Positions 20,420 through 33,427 of a stretch of 64,000 bases of DNA are shown here, in pieces. The stretch lies in the NCBI RefSeq assembly GCF_019279795.1, contig NC_056750.1:691706324-691770323 (forward strand). The letters run 5' to 3'. The stretch comes from Protopterus annectens. Its lineage: Eukaryota > Chordata > Ceratodontiformes > Protopteridae. Both the position numbers and the translations under genes were made by a program. The stretch's first letter is position 1; each line of letters begins with the position of its first letter. The notes beneath the pieces are model-generated. The model had not been told where the DNA came from. It made no database searches and saw only the letters and a list, made by a program, of their open reading frames with translations.

Positions 20420-20692
20420 TTAATGACGGTTCACTGGTGCAGCAGCTTGTGTTGTTGCCTCACAGCATGAGGCTCTCTGGTTCGATTTTCAGCTAGGGTG
20501 CCTTCTTTACAGAGTCTGCATGTCTTCCCTGGATTCATGTGGGTTTTCCCCGGGTGCACCAGTTTCCCCCCACTTTACTAAGACATGTGTCGGGAGCATT
20601 TCTTCCTGGGCATCTGCTGAAAATTGTCTCATTCCTAGTCGGAATTTCTTGGTAAACAAATGTTAAGTAAATAAATTTTATTGTTTTGAAAA
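20420..20692 (+). mobile_element. tRNA-derived SINE with L2 tail (tail type C)
   Basis: The head has the same order as the SINE at 19120-19440: GGTGCAGCAG, GCCTCACAGCATGAGG, CTGGTTCGATTTTC (box B), GAGTCTGCATGTCTTCC and GGGTGCACCAGTTTCC. After CTAAGACATG it switches to the 3' end of an L2 LINE: CTGGGCATCTGCTGAAAA, AGTCGGAATTTCTTGGTAAA and an AAATAAATAAA tail. The L2 end matches 58078-58165, where it is joined to L2 coding sequence. L2 reverse transcriptase would therefore be the likely mobilising enzyme. Confidence 0.75.
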
Positions 20693-21285
20693 CAATAATT
20701 AGGACAGGGTAAAACCATCAAGATAAAGAAAGCCATATAAGAAATTAAATATGTGAGCATTATTAATAATTCCAAATTCAATGAAAGTGGAGGTTATCTA
20801 CAGAATACATGAAATTCAGAAACTTCTTTGAATGGCATTTAAGGTAAGGTAGGGGAGCAGTTTCAAACAAATTGAATCATCTGGTTTCCTCAAAAATATC
20901 AAACATTCCAGTTCAAATGTAAAAGATTGCAGCTGAAAGAATCTAGGTCAATGTAGGTATCATATATGACATTGCTCAGATCACACTATGATCAAACTCC
21001 TTACCCCACTAACATCCCTTCAGAGAACATAAAATACTTTTCATATGGAAAGAGAAATATTAACAAAACTAGAGGCCAGACTCATTAACCCCTACACTAA
21101 ATGTACACTAAGTGTACATGATCTGTATTCAAGAACATCCTTGCCACATTTTTGTGCTTTCTAGTCACTCAGAAAGATTGCACTGTGTACATGTAGTCTA
21201 CAATTTGTGGTAACCTTTATGAATCCTTTAAATAGCCAGACAAGGGAGCTGTAGCTGACCAAATAAGTAAATCCAGAAAATAGAA
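20693..21285. other. No recognised gene or repeat
   Basis: Plain AT-rich sequence. Confidence 0.4.
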
Positions 21286-21289
21286 ATAA

Positions 21290-21870
21290 GTCTGCTCAAG
21301 TGGACGGCTTCAGACTCTTTAATGTTAAATGTTGAAAAAAGCACATAAAAACATATAAAAATCAAAAGTAAAGCAGGAGAGATGAGCACTTTCACATCAT
21401 CAAAAGATGCTTCATCAGATCTAAAGACTGCAACACAGCAGCACTACTTAATCAACTCAAAATTAGCCCCTGAGATCATGTGACCTCAGGACAGTTTCAA
21501 AGAAACATTTTCATTTTCCAGAAATTGCATGCAGTAAAATAATCCATTTGGTTTCCAAGTCCTCAGTGCTTGTTCTCACATCACCACCCCTAATATGAGG
21601 CATAAAAACTTCTAGCACCAATAAGTTAAAAACATAATTAGAGCCTTCATTTTTCACATGTTTACCAAGTGCATTTCTATCATCACATCTATTCATACTG
21701 TAAACATTGTCCCTAATCCTATTTCTAAAATTAAGATTTGTCTTTCCAACATAGTAGTATTTACATACAATGCACTCAGCAAAATAAACAACATTCTACA
21801 TATTACAATCAGCATAAAACTTACAGTAAAATCTGTGGCCAGTAACTGGATGTAAGAAGCAGTTACATTC
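21290..21870 (-). mobile_element. Penelope-like element, GIY-YIG end
   Basis: The minus strand reads HPVTGHRFYCKFYADCN, NVVYFAECIVC (GIY position), KYYYVGKTNLNFRNRI (YIG position), then NALGKHVKNEG and RGGDVRTSTEDLETKWIILL at the protein end, followed by a tail with GATGAAGCATCTTTTGATGATG typical of PLE 3' ends (here GATGAAGCATC). Only the last 150 codons remain, so it is a 5'-truncated copy. It is a different subfamily from the PLE at 15001-17980. Confidence 0.75.
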
Positions 21871-22565
21871 AGTGATATACAAACAATACAGTATTGAATG
21901 AACAGATTCGGAACATTGTTAACGCTGTTATGTCTAACGTTTATATTAAGTCTCCACTTGTGTCGGATGAATGTGCCTCAGACAAGTATAAAAAGTGCAC
22001 TAGTTTGTACCTATCCGATTGAAGAAGTCTTGATATCAGTATTACCTTTCAGTAATGGATGAGCCTGTCTCCTGTTTAAATATAAGGTATAGCAGTTCAC
22101 TTTAAGCGTACTTTTATACGAGCTTAAAGGTATTTCTGTTTTATAATGTAGACGTTCTAAGTGCCATACGTTTGTTACATTGTCTAGTGATAACTCTAAG
22201 TGATAGTAGGTTTTGTACATGCATTTTAATTGCTGATACGAAGAGTTTGATTCATTTTCACTATTGTCTTTTTATTTTTCTTTAACATGAAGGGGATGGT
22301 CCACAGTTAATTGCTGAAGTTACAGCATGTTAAGTTATGGACCAATCACAGATAGTAGGGGTATGTTTAGTACAGCACCTCCGAGACATGTTTTTACTTG
22401 CGATACCATTTGTCCGATACTGATTATGTTAGAAGTTTTGATTGGGGAGATTGTGTTATTTTCTAAATAGCTGTAGAGACACCAGATGTCTATTGGTAGG
22501 ATGGGTTGTGTTTGTAGCTCTGATTGGCTTGGATAGATTTAAAAGACTTTTAACTGCTATATTCT
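21871..22565. other. Unassigned stretch
   Basis: Less AT-rich than its neighbours and richer in CG and TACG words. It may be the 5' part of whatever ends at 22640, but no protein is readable. Confidence 0.35.
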
Positions 22566-22650
22566 GAATAATTTGAAGAAGGGTGGAAGCCACCCAAAAG
22601 CACACTCATTTTTATTATTTTTATTTGTACACAAGTATGCTTCTAATAAA
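22566..22650 (+). mobile_element. Possible PLE 3' tail
   Basis: TTTGAAGAAGGGTGGAAGCC, then ACCCAAAAGCACACTC. The TGAAGAAG...AAAGC arrangement is the usual hairpin-like end of vertebrate PLEs. There is no coding support. Confidence 0.4.
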
Positions 22651-23734
22651 TATGTTTTATGTGCATAGCTGTGGTGATTGCAGTGGTCATTTGTTGGATA
22701 TATGTTTATTTTATTGATAATAGCTTACATGAATTCTCAAGGAAAAGCTTACTTAAAAGTTCACACATATTGTATGTTGTTAGAATATTATGAAATCTAA
22801 CCCCTCAAGGCCTTATAATTATATATTATATAGGCAGTAATGCACAAAGTATGCAAACTAGATGCAATACATGCAAAAAAAGAACATTGTGTTATATCTT
22901 GAATTTCAGTTTAGATTTACTATGATTAACCACATCCTGCTTAGTCAAGATGCATTTAACTGCTAACAAAGCATTGCACAAACATATTGGATACAAAATA
23001 TTGTATCACAGACACAGCTACCTTATCTTGTACTCGGTAGCATTTTTCCATCTGGCACCCCAAAACTGTAAGCTAAGGAAAAAAATGGTCCATTCGCCAA
23101 CTGAAGCTCCTAACCTTATGAGCACTAGATCCTGTTTCTATATCTCGAAGATGAAGAACAAAAAATAGGTCCTAATCTTTGTATTCTTCAAGCAGTAGTA
23201 AGCCTCTTGATATATAACAAGTTGATTTCTACAACTTATATCACTCACAGAGCATCATACATAAATTAATACCAGTATTACACCTCTGACTGATTGTCAT
23301 CTAAGGATAATGCTCCCTAACATCTTGCACTTGGGGCAGCTGCAGCCTTTACCCTACCCTAGCTACACCTACAATCCAAAGTAACACAGAAAAAAATGTT
23401 GCCATTTCTTTTTTCAGGAATGCAATCCCTCCTGCATAACCCTGATGTGGGGTAAGCAGCAAAATAACCAGTCTTAATACTAACTCCAGGGTTGCACAAA
23501 CATGGCGAAATAGGAAAAGGTGGGGAAACAAACAAACACCTTTCCCCTTTCTCCGTTTCTCCTGTTACCAAAATTAAAATTCTAGCATTTGTGATAACAT
23601 AACATAGACATGTACATTGCATTAGCAACAGAAACTACCATCCTTTCAGCTTTGACTGTTTGTGCCATGATTATAAGTGATAATACAAAAAGAGGTACTC
23701 TCTGTCAACCTAGTCATATTTAACTGCTGAATCA
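22651..23734. other. No recognised gene or repeat
   Basis: AT-rich sequence with short open frames only. Confidence 0.4.
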
Positions 23735-24960
23735 CTTTGAATTCATTGTAGTACACACTGAAGTCATTCCAGTGTGCCCTAAAGTTCTACCAAAACCCCT
23801 TGAAATCATATCAGCACACTCTAAATTGGCATGGGTTCTCTTTTAAAATAAATGTAATGTTCACTAAAGTTACGACAGTTTCCTACTGAACTTCTCTAGT
23901 ATGGTTCCGCTATGGAAAAACTAAACCCAAACCATCAGAATGCGTCTGCTTGTCCTATACTGCTCAAAACCTACTCCCCTTAGTACAAAACCTTTTAAAA
24001 GTACAAAAGGGAAAACAACTACTAGCAGATACACAGACCCATAAATAATAAATAATGTTTTTGTGGTGGTCAGCCTCCCTAAACCCTCATATGGGGCCTT
24101 TAGCACCTCCCACCATCATTATTTATTATCAGTCTGATATGCTTGCAACTTGAGGAAAGTGTTAACAGTAAAATAAAACAGACTAAAATTGCTTCACAGA
24201 CTGCCAGTGCCCAGGACAGCAAAATATCTGAATTCACATCAGATACTCATACACAACATAATAACATATAGTGAACAATTACATCTGGGGAAAATACCAA
24301 CCAAGCATACTCAGTCAAAACACAATCAGTTACGTGTTAAGCAATTGCATATAAACCCTATATTGTGCCCAAAAATCACTTCAGTTACATAATGACTCCA
24401 CATCACATAGAAATCAGTTCAATGTTCCCTAAAATCACTTCAGCGTGTTCTGATATCACTCCTGCACATTGTGAAAGCTGTCTAGTATACACTAATGTCA
24501 TCCAAATACCTTCTGGTATCACTTCTTCATGCCAATAAATCACGCAAGTGTACACTGAAATCTGTTCAGTAGTCCATAAAATCACTCCAGTACACAATGA
24601 CATCAACCCAATGAACCCTGAAATAATTTCTGTGCACTGTGACATCACTCACTCCCTTACACAATAAAATAAGTTCATTGTGCAGTGACATCACTCCTAT
24701 GCAACCTAACCTCTGTAAATTTTGGCTTACTGAAATCACTTCACTGCTCTGTGACATCATTCATCTGCACACTGAAATCAATGTAGTGTAGTCTGGAAAT
24801 ACTGCAATACAGACCAAACTTGTTCTATTTACATTGAAATCAGTCTGACATACACTGAAATTGCTCCAGTGTATGCAGAAATACTTGTAATGCACACTGA
24901 TATTTTTCCATTGCACCCCAAAGCACAGCAGTGTGCTCTTAAATTATTTCACTATAGAAG
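23735..24960. repeat. Decayed 21-bp minisatellite
   Basis: Between 24400 and 24780 the sequence divides into consecutive 21-bp blocks, most starting AAATCA or ACATCA and ending CACTG or a near form (for example blocks starting at AAATCACGCAAGTG, AAATCTGTTCAG, AAATCACTCCAGT, ACATCAACCC). A few blocks are 20, 22 or 24 bp. Three more blocks lie at 23755-23820 and looser ones up to 24960. The stretch 23830-24380 between them is not clearly periodic. On the minus strand the period shows as a 7-residue rhythm in an 81-codon open frame. Units differ at about a third of positions, so the array is old. Confidence 0.75.
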
Positions 24961-27200
24961 GTTTTAAAGAGATGAAGTTCAAAGTCACTTTTTGCATACC
25001 CTGTTAAGTCATAAAGAGATGGTCTTTTTCCATAGTTCTGGGCATATGCAGAGTAAGTTAAAGTATTACAGTCAGAAGATTAAAGGCAGGATGTGTTATA
25101 GATGTAATGGATATGGTAAAGAAAACCATGTGAGGATCCAAGATGGAGGCCAGACTCCTCACATCCTTTTAATGAAAAACTGCACTACGTCTGAGTCTGG
25201 CGATAAACATGGAAGAATTGTTCAGTATTTATTTAGTACTGTAGTGAGAAAGTTGTGTAAGGCAGAGAATTATAAAGAAGTATTGAAAATCAGTGAAGAG
25301 AATGTAGAATGTAAATGAAAAGCAAGCAGAAAGTGCAGTATATTTGTGATGGATGTAATTATGAAAATCCTCACCACCAGGGCAATTTACCAATCAGCAA
25401 TACTAAAAGTACTTCAATACTATCTCTTTCAGGACCTCCACAGCAGAACTTTTTACTTATATCTAATATACATAAGCCTTAAACTCTGCTGTCTTTTACC
25501 AAAACATTCTTTATGTCCTGTAATACTCTTTCAAAACCTATAATTTACCATATCACTTTAAATATTTCTGTACTAGTAACTTCAGTTATTCTACGCAATG
25601 TGAAGATCATGAACAGAAATACAGATAATTTTTTTTCATGTTATTATGCTACACAATTCTGGAATACTGGAATACTGCACTATCTGGACTAGGGCTTTCA
25701 CTAGCTTTACTGTTGACAGCTAGAAAGCAGAAAATATAGTACTCAATTCCTCTCTCCTTTGTAAGTAGATTTTATTTCTTTTTCTCATATTATGCTATCT
25801 CCATGCACATACTTAATTGCAAAATGTTATTTTCTGGTTGATTTTCTCTCATTTCAAATATTGTACACTGTCTTTATAGTCTTTATATTCTGTGTATTAT
25901 AAATTTTGTGGAGCATTTCTCCCTTTATCTCCCTGAAAAGGTTCTTTGCTGCTCAGTTGAACTTTCTCGCTTAACAATTTCAAAGTAAATGAAAATAAAT
26001 AATGCAAGGCAAGACTTCTAATAACTGTGATTGAAAAATACTCAACAGAGTGCTATATGTGCATTATTAGACTATTCTGGCAACCAAGTATCATAATTTG
26101 TTTAAATAACACTGATACAACAGTTCGTAAATCTGTAATAAATACTTCCTTTTCAAATGGTAATGCTTAAAGACATTAATTCTACTAATCCATTATGTAG
26201 TTTGTCTTTTATATGTCTAGGAATGGTTAAAAAATGTGCTGTGTAAAAGCAAATACTGTGTATGCTCCAGCACTATTACAGTGACAAAGACATCACAGCT
26301 ACTGTGCAAAGCTAAACCAAAGGTATCTTGGATGACCATACTGGTTTATTCACTGGTTTAAGAAAAAGGCCGGGAAAATATCCCATAGAAATAAAACCCC
26401 ATGGAGTATATGTGGCATGTGAGTCATAAGAATGCGTATGATCCTAAAGGTGTATTAGATGTACACAGTGTGGGGCTTCGTTCATTGAGTTTAATCTAGT
26501 ATCTAGTGGAGAAAAATAGCTTAGTATTTGGCATTCTATAAAGTATCTTTTCTTGGTTTAAAGATCAGGGAAACCATACCCAAAGAGGAACTTTTCATTA
26601 AAAACTAGATCTCCCACCACAATAAAAAAACGGTCTCATACAAACTGATAGTTTTCTTTCAGTTTGAGCCCTGCTGACATATATTGATATATTGCCTAGT
26701 TTTCTAAAGAATGTTTGCATATTGTCTAAATAACACTGTAATAAATGCAAGGCATGGGCTCATATGACTTTGTAAAATTGTTATAATGTCCTGAAATTAT
26801 TTTCAAGCAGACTTATCAAGTAATAATAAACTACACAATAGTCCACACATATTAGCAATAATGAAATTTTGTTTTCATATACATGACCATTTCTTCACCA
26901 TTTCACTATTTCATTTTAAGTCAGGGAAGCTTTTGACAACAGGAACAAAAAAGTACAGTTGTATAACAACGTACATTAACAGCAGACATTCAAATAGATC
27001 AGTGCCACGGTAGCCAAAGCTATATGGGTTATATCCTGCCCAGTATATGACAACTAGTCAGCATCGGAAGCTCCAGAGGACCTTCCATTTGCCCTAACTG
27101 CTGAAGGGCTCAAGAAGAGCCACCAAAGTGACATGTCCTCCCATCCTCTCTGTTGTTTCCACCTTGGGTGAGTTTCAGTTACTTTTGAAGAATGGACTTT
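24961..27200. other. AT-rich stretch without recognised genes
   Basis: A 108-codon frame at 24992-25318 (+) contains CYRCNGYGKENH, a single loose Cys/His motif, but nothing else that I recognise. The remainder holds only short frames. Confidence 0.4.
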
Positions 27201-27201
27201 G

Positions 27202-27204
<3 letters not shown>

Positions 27205-27256
<52 letters not shown>
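27205..27256. repeat. (TA)n microsatellite
   Basis: About 25 TA units, then a short AAATATATATAGAGAG transition. Confidence 0.97.
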
Positions 27257-27259
<3 letters not shown>

Positions 27260-28740
27260 TATATAGAGAGATAGATATAGTTAATGATTTTATATTTTGG
27301 GCGTATTTTTAGATTTGGTATCGTTATTCTGTAGTTTGTTCTATATGTAATTTTGTTTCAGTTTACTAAGGAGTATGTAATTCTACATCTTATTAGATGA
27401 TGCAGGTTCTTGTTATAAGATGGATTTTCTTCACAAAGTTTCTTTCACATCATCCACCCTACAATTGGGCCTATGTCATGTCATCAGACGGCCACACTGT
27501 TGAACGCATCATCTTGTTGACAATGCAGGCTTTTGAATCATTCTGACTGAGATCGCGTTATGGTAGGGATCAGGAAATTTGCTCTTTTCCCCACTATAGT
27601 GCAATCTTAGAGTTGGCATATATAATTAGCAGGAGGTGTGGAGGTACATCCCCCCACATGGGGAGATTTGACGGCCTGCATTGTCGAAGAGATGACATTC
27701 AACAATGTGCTCATTCAATGGTATGACATAGATCTCCCCTACAGTCTCCACACACCTACACAATGTGTGCAACCCACACAAAGTCCACTGCCTCAGCAAC
27801 TTGATATGCTGAATCTCAGCAGCTGGACAAAAACACACAGCCCAGCTTCCTACCCCAGCTAATCCATACAGTCCTTTCCATTCCAAATTCAGGAGTTAGA
27901 ATCAGATCCCATGATATTCACTATTCCTTGCTGATTTTCTTCTCCTTACCCCTACCCCAGAGAGACTCTCAAACCTCTCCCTCTGACACATTCTGACTGA
28001 CTAGTTCATCACACTTTTGAGCTTAGATGGGGATTATTACTTTAATCCAAACCACTGTAATGCAATTTGATTTTAGCACCATTCTGTTAAGAAATGCAGT
28101 AAAGAAATACTGTTACACTGGCAAGGGCACTGATTCAAATAAATCTAAAAGATTTGAGGAGAGAAAAGGGATTCTCTTACACTTTAGTGGCTCAATAAAC
28201 TTTCCAGTTTGTTCATCTGGGCTGTGTCTTTATGTTCATTTATTCAGTGTTAAGACCTACAGCACAGTTATAGGCTCTAGCTCAGACAGCATGAACCTGC
28301 CAAAGTAGGGCATTGATTATGATACGGCTTGTAAAAGCAGCTGCAGAAAGGATTCTCTCAGTTAATACCTGTACGCTCTAACCTCCCATCAGCAGTATCT
28401 CTTCTTTTTTCTGTCATCCATTGTATATTAATTCCAACATTATGTTGTCCTTTTCCTGCCTAAGATAATAGTATGCAAAAAAAACCTGTATAAACTATAA
28501 TGTGACGTTTCCTGCTTTTAAAGTCCTCTGCTTCCCATATTTGCTTGGTATTTCTGCTGTTCTGTTCTTTTCCTTTAATCAGAGAGCTGTATCCCCATTC
28601 AGTTTTAACTTGCCTTTCTCTTGTGTAAATGAAATATATGTTAGGCAGCATTCCACTTAAGATTCTTTGTGTATTTTGTTTCTGCCCCAGCATCCTGTCA
28701 CTACTTCTTGGGAAAGACTAACAGTCTGGCAGAATTGTAC
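27260..28740. other. No recognised gene or repeat
   Basis: A 27400-27900 stretch of average GC has two mirror-image open frames (27626-27886), neither of which I recognise. Confidence 0.4.
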
Positions 28741-28745
28741 TTAAA

Positions 28746-28960
28746 TTTATTTATTTATTTTATTTATTTAACATTTATTGACCAGGAAAGTCCAGCTAGG
28801 ACAGAGCCTATTTTCAGTGGAGATCTGGGAAGACACTCTCCAGACTCATGTCTTTGGACACTGGTGGGCATTACTCTCCAGGTTTTAGAGGGCTTGACAC
28901 TTTGTGGCTCTGTTTCTCTCCCTAATGCCTTTTTGGTGGTCATAGCTTTATCCTTCATGT
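28746..28960 (-). mobile_element. L2-tailed repeat, reverse orientation
   Basis: Read on the minus strand, it ends ATCTCCACTGAAAATAGG, CTGGACTTTCCTGGTCAATA and an AAATAAATAAA tail, the L2 3' end seen at 20605, 58078 and elsewhere. The preceding CCAAAGACATGAGTCTGGAG resembles the SINE body at 20590, so it is probably a decayed SINE of tail type C rather than an L2 itself. Confidence 0.6.
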
Positions 28961-30235
28961 ATATTTTCTTTTTGATTCCCTTTTTGACTTGCTATCCCTC
29001 CATTTTGACTATTTTTAACAATTTCTAGTGAAGTATTTAAAAGGCAGAAATAAAAACAAAGCTGAGGAGAGAAGATAAGCAGATGCTGTCACAGAAATAT
29101 ATGAAAGTGCAGTCATGTAGAGTAAACTAAAGGGAATAAGTGGGAGATGCAGCCATGGAGACCAGGACAGGGAGAATGAGGCCATGGTGGGAAATGGGTT
29201 TAGATTACAACGACAAGTGATGAACAGGAGATCAAGGCAGATGGCTCTGTGCAGGAGCTACTACATAATGGGTGCAGCAGAGAAGAGAGCAGGGAGATGA
29301 ACCAAGCCACATGGGATAGATATGGGGGTACAGGGCAGAACAAAATGGATCTAGCTCGTACATATAGCACAGGGGGGGGTGAAAGGGCCCCGGTGCATCA
29401 TGTGGATGGAGACAACCAACACAGACAGTAATGAGAATGGTCAAGTGTGAAAAAGGAAGGTGAAACATTGCTAAGAGTAGATTTAGTGATAATCTGCAGG
29501 AAGAGAAGGGTACTAGATCAAATGTGAACACAAAAAATAGATTTTTTTGTTTGATGCAAGGAATACAGGTGACACCAGATTGTAATAAAACTGCTCTTGT
29601 TTAGATAAAGCAAGACATCTGAGGAGTTTACCAAGGTAGTCACAAATAGGGATGTGAACAGTTGTTATTGTGTATGTACACACTAATATCCCTTTGGATG
29701 TGGAAGAAACAAGGTCAGGGAGGTGACAAAGAAATCTAAGGATAAGGGGTTCAAGGCAGCATTCTCAGAAATGCTGCCAGTGTCAGCACCCAGCATTCTG
29801 AAGGAAACATCTATGTACTATGACTGGCCGTGGCAGAGGAAAACATAGTAGGGCTTTGGACTGGCAGGAGGATAGGCACACCTGTCAGAGAGAGAGAGAC
29901 TAGCTTCATGGCAAGAACAGGCTCCATCTTTGCCCAGAAGTTATAGCTGGGTTGAAAGTGTATATTTCAATGACAGCACCTTTAAGCTATTCTGGAAAGG
30001 GGTGGTTTCGCAGAAGTAGAAAGGGGTAGATATTCAGAGAGTAGACAGAAGGAAAACCCTAGTAACAGAAGTGCAGATAGTCTTGGTAGGAAGATGTAGG
30101 AGCTCCAGCAGTGTCATACATTGGTAAGCATTGCTGGCATCTCAAAAACATGGGCCAATAATAAGAAGGGGTGAGACATGGAGATTTGTTTATATTGGTT
30201 CTTTAGGAGTAAAGAATAAGTGCGAAATGGCAGTC
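28961..30235. other. No recognised gene or repeat
   Basis: Purine-rich on the plus strand (many GGAG and AGAG words), with no gene or clear repeat. Confidence 0.4.
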
Positions 30236-30266
30236 TAGTAATCTTCTTCTCTTTTAGCTGTTCCCA

Positions 30267-31822
30267 TTAGGGGTCGCCACAGTGGATCATCTGTTTCCAT
30301 TTCTTCCTGTCCTCTGCATCTTGCTCTGTCACACCAACCACCTGCATATCCTCTCTCACCACATCCATAAACCTTATCTTAGGCCTTCCTCCTTTCCTCT
30401 TACTTGGCAGATCCATCCTTAGCATCCTTTTCCCAATATACCCAGCATCCCTCCTCAGCACATGTCCAAACCAACGCAATCTCACCTCTCTGGCTTTGTC
30501 TCCAAACCATTCAACCTGAGCTGATCCTCTAATATACTGATTCCTAAACCTGTCCATCCTCCTCACACCCAGTGCAAATCTTAACATCTTTAACTCTGCC
30601 ATGTCCAGCTCTGACTCTTGCCTTTTTGTCAATGCCACCATCTCAAACCCATATAACATAGCTGGTCTCACTGCCCTCTTGTAAACCTTCCCTTTTACTC
30701 TTACTGGTAGCTGTCTGTCACAAATCACTCCTGACATTCTTCCCCACCCATTCCACCCTGCCTGTATTCTCTTCTTCACCTCTCTTCCGCACTCACCATT
30801 ACTCTGAACTGTTGATCCCAAGCACTTTAACTCATCCACCTTCGCCAACTCTACTCCCTGCATCCTCACCATTCCTCTATCCTCCCTTTCATTCACACAC
30901 ATATATTCTGTCTTAGTCCTGCTAACCTTCATTCCTCTCCTCTCTAGCTCATATCTCCACCTCTCCAGGGTTTCCTCAACCTGGTCCCTACTTTCACTAC
31001 AGATCACAATGTCATATGCAAACGTTATAGCCCATGGGGCCTCCTGTCTGATCTCTTCTGTCAACCTGTCCATCACCATTGCAAATAAGAAAGAGCTCAG
31101 AGCTGATCCTTGATGTAATCCCACCTCCACCTTAAACGCATCTGTCACTCCCAAAACAGACCTCACCACTGTCATACTACCCTCGTACATATCCTGTACC
31201 ACTCTTACATACTTCTCTGCCACTCCTGACTTCCTGATACAATACCACAACTTCTCTCTAGGCACCCTGTCATATGCTTTCTCTAAGTCCACAAAGACAC
31301 AATGTAGCTCCTTCTGATCCTCTCTATATTTCTGTATCAACACTCTCAGAGCAAACATTGCATCTGTAATGCTCTTTCCAGTCATGAAACCATACTGTTG
31401 TTCATAATCATTACCTCCCTTCTTAACTTTGCTTCCACTACTCTTTCCCATACCTTTGAGCTGTGACTGATCAATTTTATCCCTCTGTATTTATTACAGC
31501 TCTGCATATCACCCTTATTCTTAAAGATAGGTACCAAAACACTTTTTCTCCACTCCTCAAGCATCCTCTGACTGTCCAAGATTTCATTAAACTATCTGGT
31601 TAAAAACTCCACTGCCATTTATCCTAAGCATCTCCATGCTTCCACTAGTTTGTCATCTGGGACAACAGCCTTTCCATTATTCATTCTCTTCAGAGCTGTC
31701 CTTACTTCCTCCTTGATAATCTGTTTCACTTCCTGATTCACTATCCCCATATCATCCAACCTTCTCTCTCTCTCATTGACTTCATTCATCAGCCCCTCAA
31801 AGTACTCTTTCCATCTTTCCAT
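30267..31822 (-). pseudogene. RTE ORF2, reverse transcriptase part
   Basis: Three open pieces (31822-31619, 31579-31382, 31451-30267) carry the polymerase. Visible blocks: LKRMNNGKAVVPDDKLVEAW, FVDLEKAYDRVPREKL (motif A, catalytic Asp), GLHQGSALSSFLFAMVMDRL (motif B) and FAYDIVICSES (motif C, normally FADDIVI). The first Asp of motif C is Tyr, which should abolish polymerase activity. The C-terminal part (RRDAGYIGKRML, GRPKIRFMDVV) is the conserved RTE tail. The last frame alone is 394 codons, which shows the copy is fairly young. Confidence 0.9.
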
Positions 31823-32303
31823 CTGCTCAACACACTCTCCTCACTTGTGAGTATGTTTCCCTCACTATCCTTTATCACCCTTACCTGCTGCACATCCTTC
31901 CCAGCTCAGTCCCTCTGTCTAGCCAATCGGTACAGGTCTTTTTCTCCCTCTTTAGTGTCCAGCCTTTTATACAACTGCCCATATACCTTATCCTTAGCCG
32001 TCACCACCTCTCTCTTTGCCATGTGCCTCATCTCCTTATACTCCTGTCTACTTTCTTCATCTCTTTGACAATCCTACTTCTTCTTTGCCAGCCTCTTCCT
32101 CTGTATACTGTCCTGTACTTCCTCATTTCACCACCAGGTCTCCTTGACCTCCTTCCTCTGTCCAGATGTCACACCAAGCACCTTTCTAGCTGTCTCCATT
32201 ACCAGCTCTGCTGTAGTTACCCAGCTATTTGGTAACTCTTCACTGCCCCAGTGCCTGTCTTAACTCTTCCCTGAACTCCACCTCACAATCATCCTGTTAA
32301 CTT

Positions 32304-33149
32304 TCACCATTTGATCCTTGGTGCTGCTCTTACACTCTTCCTCCTCTTTCTGATCACCAACGTCATCCTACAGACCACCATTCTATACTGCCTAACTACA
32401 GTTTCCCCTGTCACCACTTTACAGTCTCCAATCTCCATCAGACTGGCCCTCCTGCATAGGATATAATTCACCTGTGTGCATCTTCCTCCGCTCTTGTATG
32501 TCACCCTGTTCTCCTCCTGCTTCTTAAAATACATATTCACAACAGACATGTCCATCCTTTTTGCAAAATCCACTATCATCTGACCTTCTGCATTTCTCTC
32601 CTTAACATCATACCTACCCATCACTTCTTCATCCCCTCTTTTCCCTTCATCAACATGCCCAGTGAAATCCGCTCCAATCACCAGTCTCTCACTCTTGGGT
32701 GCACTCACCACCACTTCATCCAACTCACTCCAAAATTTTTCTTTCTCATCCATCACACACCCAACGTGCTGAGCGTATGCACTAGCAATGTTCATCATTA
32801 CACCATCAATTTCCAGCTTCGTAAACATCACTCTATCCGAAACTCTTTTCACCTCCAAAACACTCTTGGTATACTGTTCTTTCAGGATAACCCCTACCCC
32901 ATTTCTCCTGCCATCCACATCATGATAGAACAATTTGAGCACACCTCCTATACACCTGGCCTTACTCCCCTTCCATCTGGTCTCTTGCATACACAATATA
33001 TCAAGCTTCCTTTTCTCCATCATATCAGCTAGCTCTCTCCCTATACCAATCATACTGCCAACATTCAAAGTTCCTACCCTCACTAGTCTAGTAATGACCA
33101 ACATAAAGTAGGGCATCAGAAGCAGCATCAAACAATGGAAGGACATCAC
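32304..33149 (-). pseudogene. RTE ORF2, APE-type endonuclease part
   Basis: A 281-codon frame with the apurinic-like endonuclease motifs: VGTLNVGSM (Asn), LCMQETRWKG (catalytic Glu), VIGADFTGHV (normally GDFN; here Asn is replaced by Thr), and VTYKSGGRCTQVNYIL (normally QVDYIL; here Asp is replaced by Asn). It would nick target DNA to prime reverse transcription. The two replaced residues are at conserved catalytic positions, so the enzyme is probably inactive. The true start may be the Met at about 33090 before RLVRVGTLNV; the leading hydrophobic residues look like non-coding sequence. Confidence 0.85.
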
Positions 33150-33427
33150 CTTGTGATTTGGACAAGGGAGAAGTTAGCACCCTTGTAGTTAAGATGGGGA
33201 TATGGGAGGCAGTGATAGTGGAGGATGAGAGGTTGGGGAAGAGAGCAGAGAATTGGGGTGGGGGAAGAAGGGCTGACTACACTTTGACATATCGACATAT
33301 GATTTGTTGATGTCAAACCTAATGTCACGGGTCTCTGGGTGACCAGGTTTATTAAAGAATGCAAAATCAGAGTTGTCATCCACACTTTGGATGACATCAG
33401 TGTCTTCCACGAAGGCATTAGCCATTG

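Larger units (their letters stand above)
30236..33170 (-). mobile_element. RTE-clade LINE, near full length
   Basis: Minus-strand order: endonuclease (33149-32304), linker (32304-31820), polymerase (31822-30267), then a short 3' end, GATCCACTGTGGCGACCCC...GGGAACAG followed by an AGAGAAGAAGAT tail. The lack of ORF1, the endonuclease-polymerase order and the short microsatellite tail are RTE features. The frame changes at least three times (near 32300, 31600 and 31420), so it is a recent but inactive copy. Its 3' end matches the tail of the SINE at 37430-37760. Confidence 0.9.

Noticed and set aside
24992-25318. A 108-codon frame with a CYRCNGYGKENH motif
   Set aside because: A single loose Cys/His cluster is not enough; the CCHC spacing is incomplete and no flanking gag-like or host domain is readable.
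27626-27886. Mirror-image open frames of 74 and 86 codons
   Set aside because: No domain or family is recognised; the overlap on both strands and the short length make chance likely.
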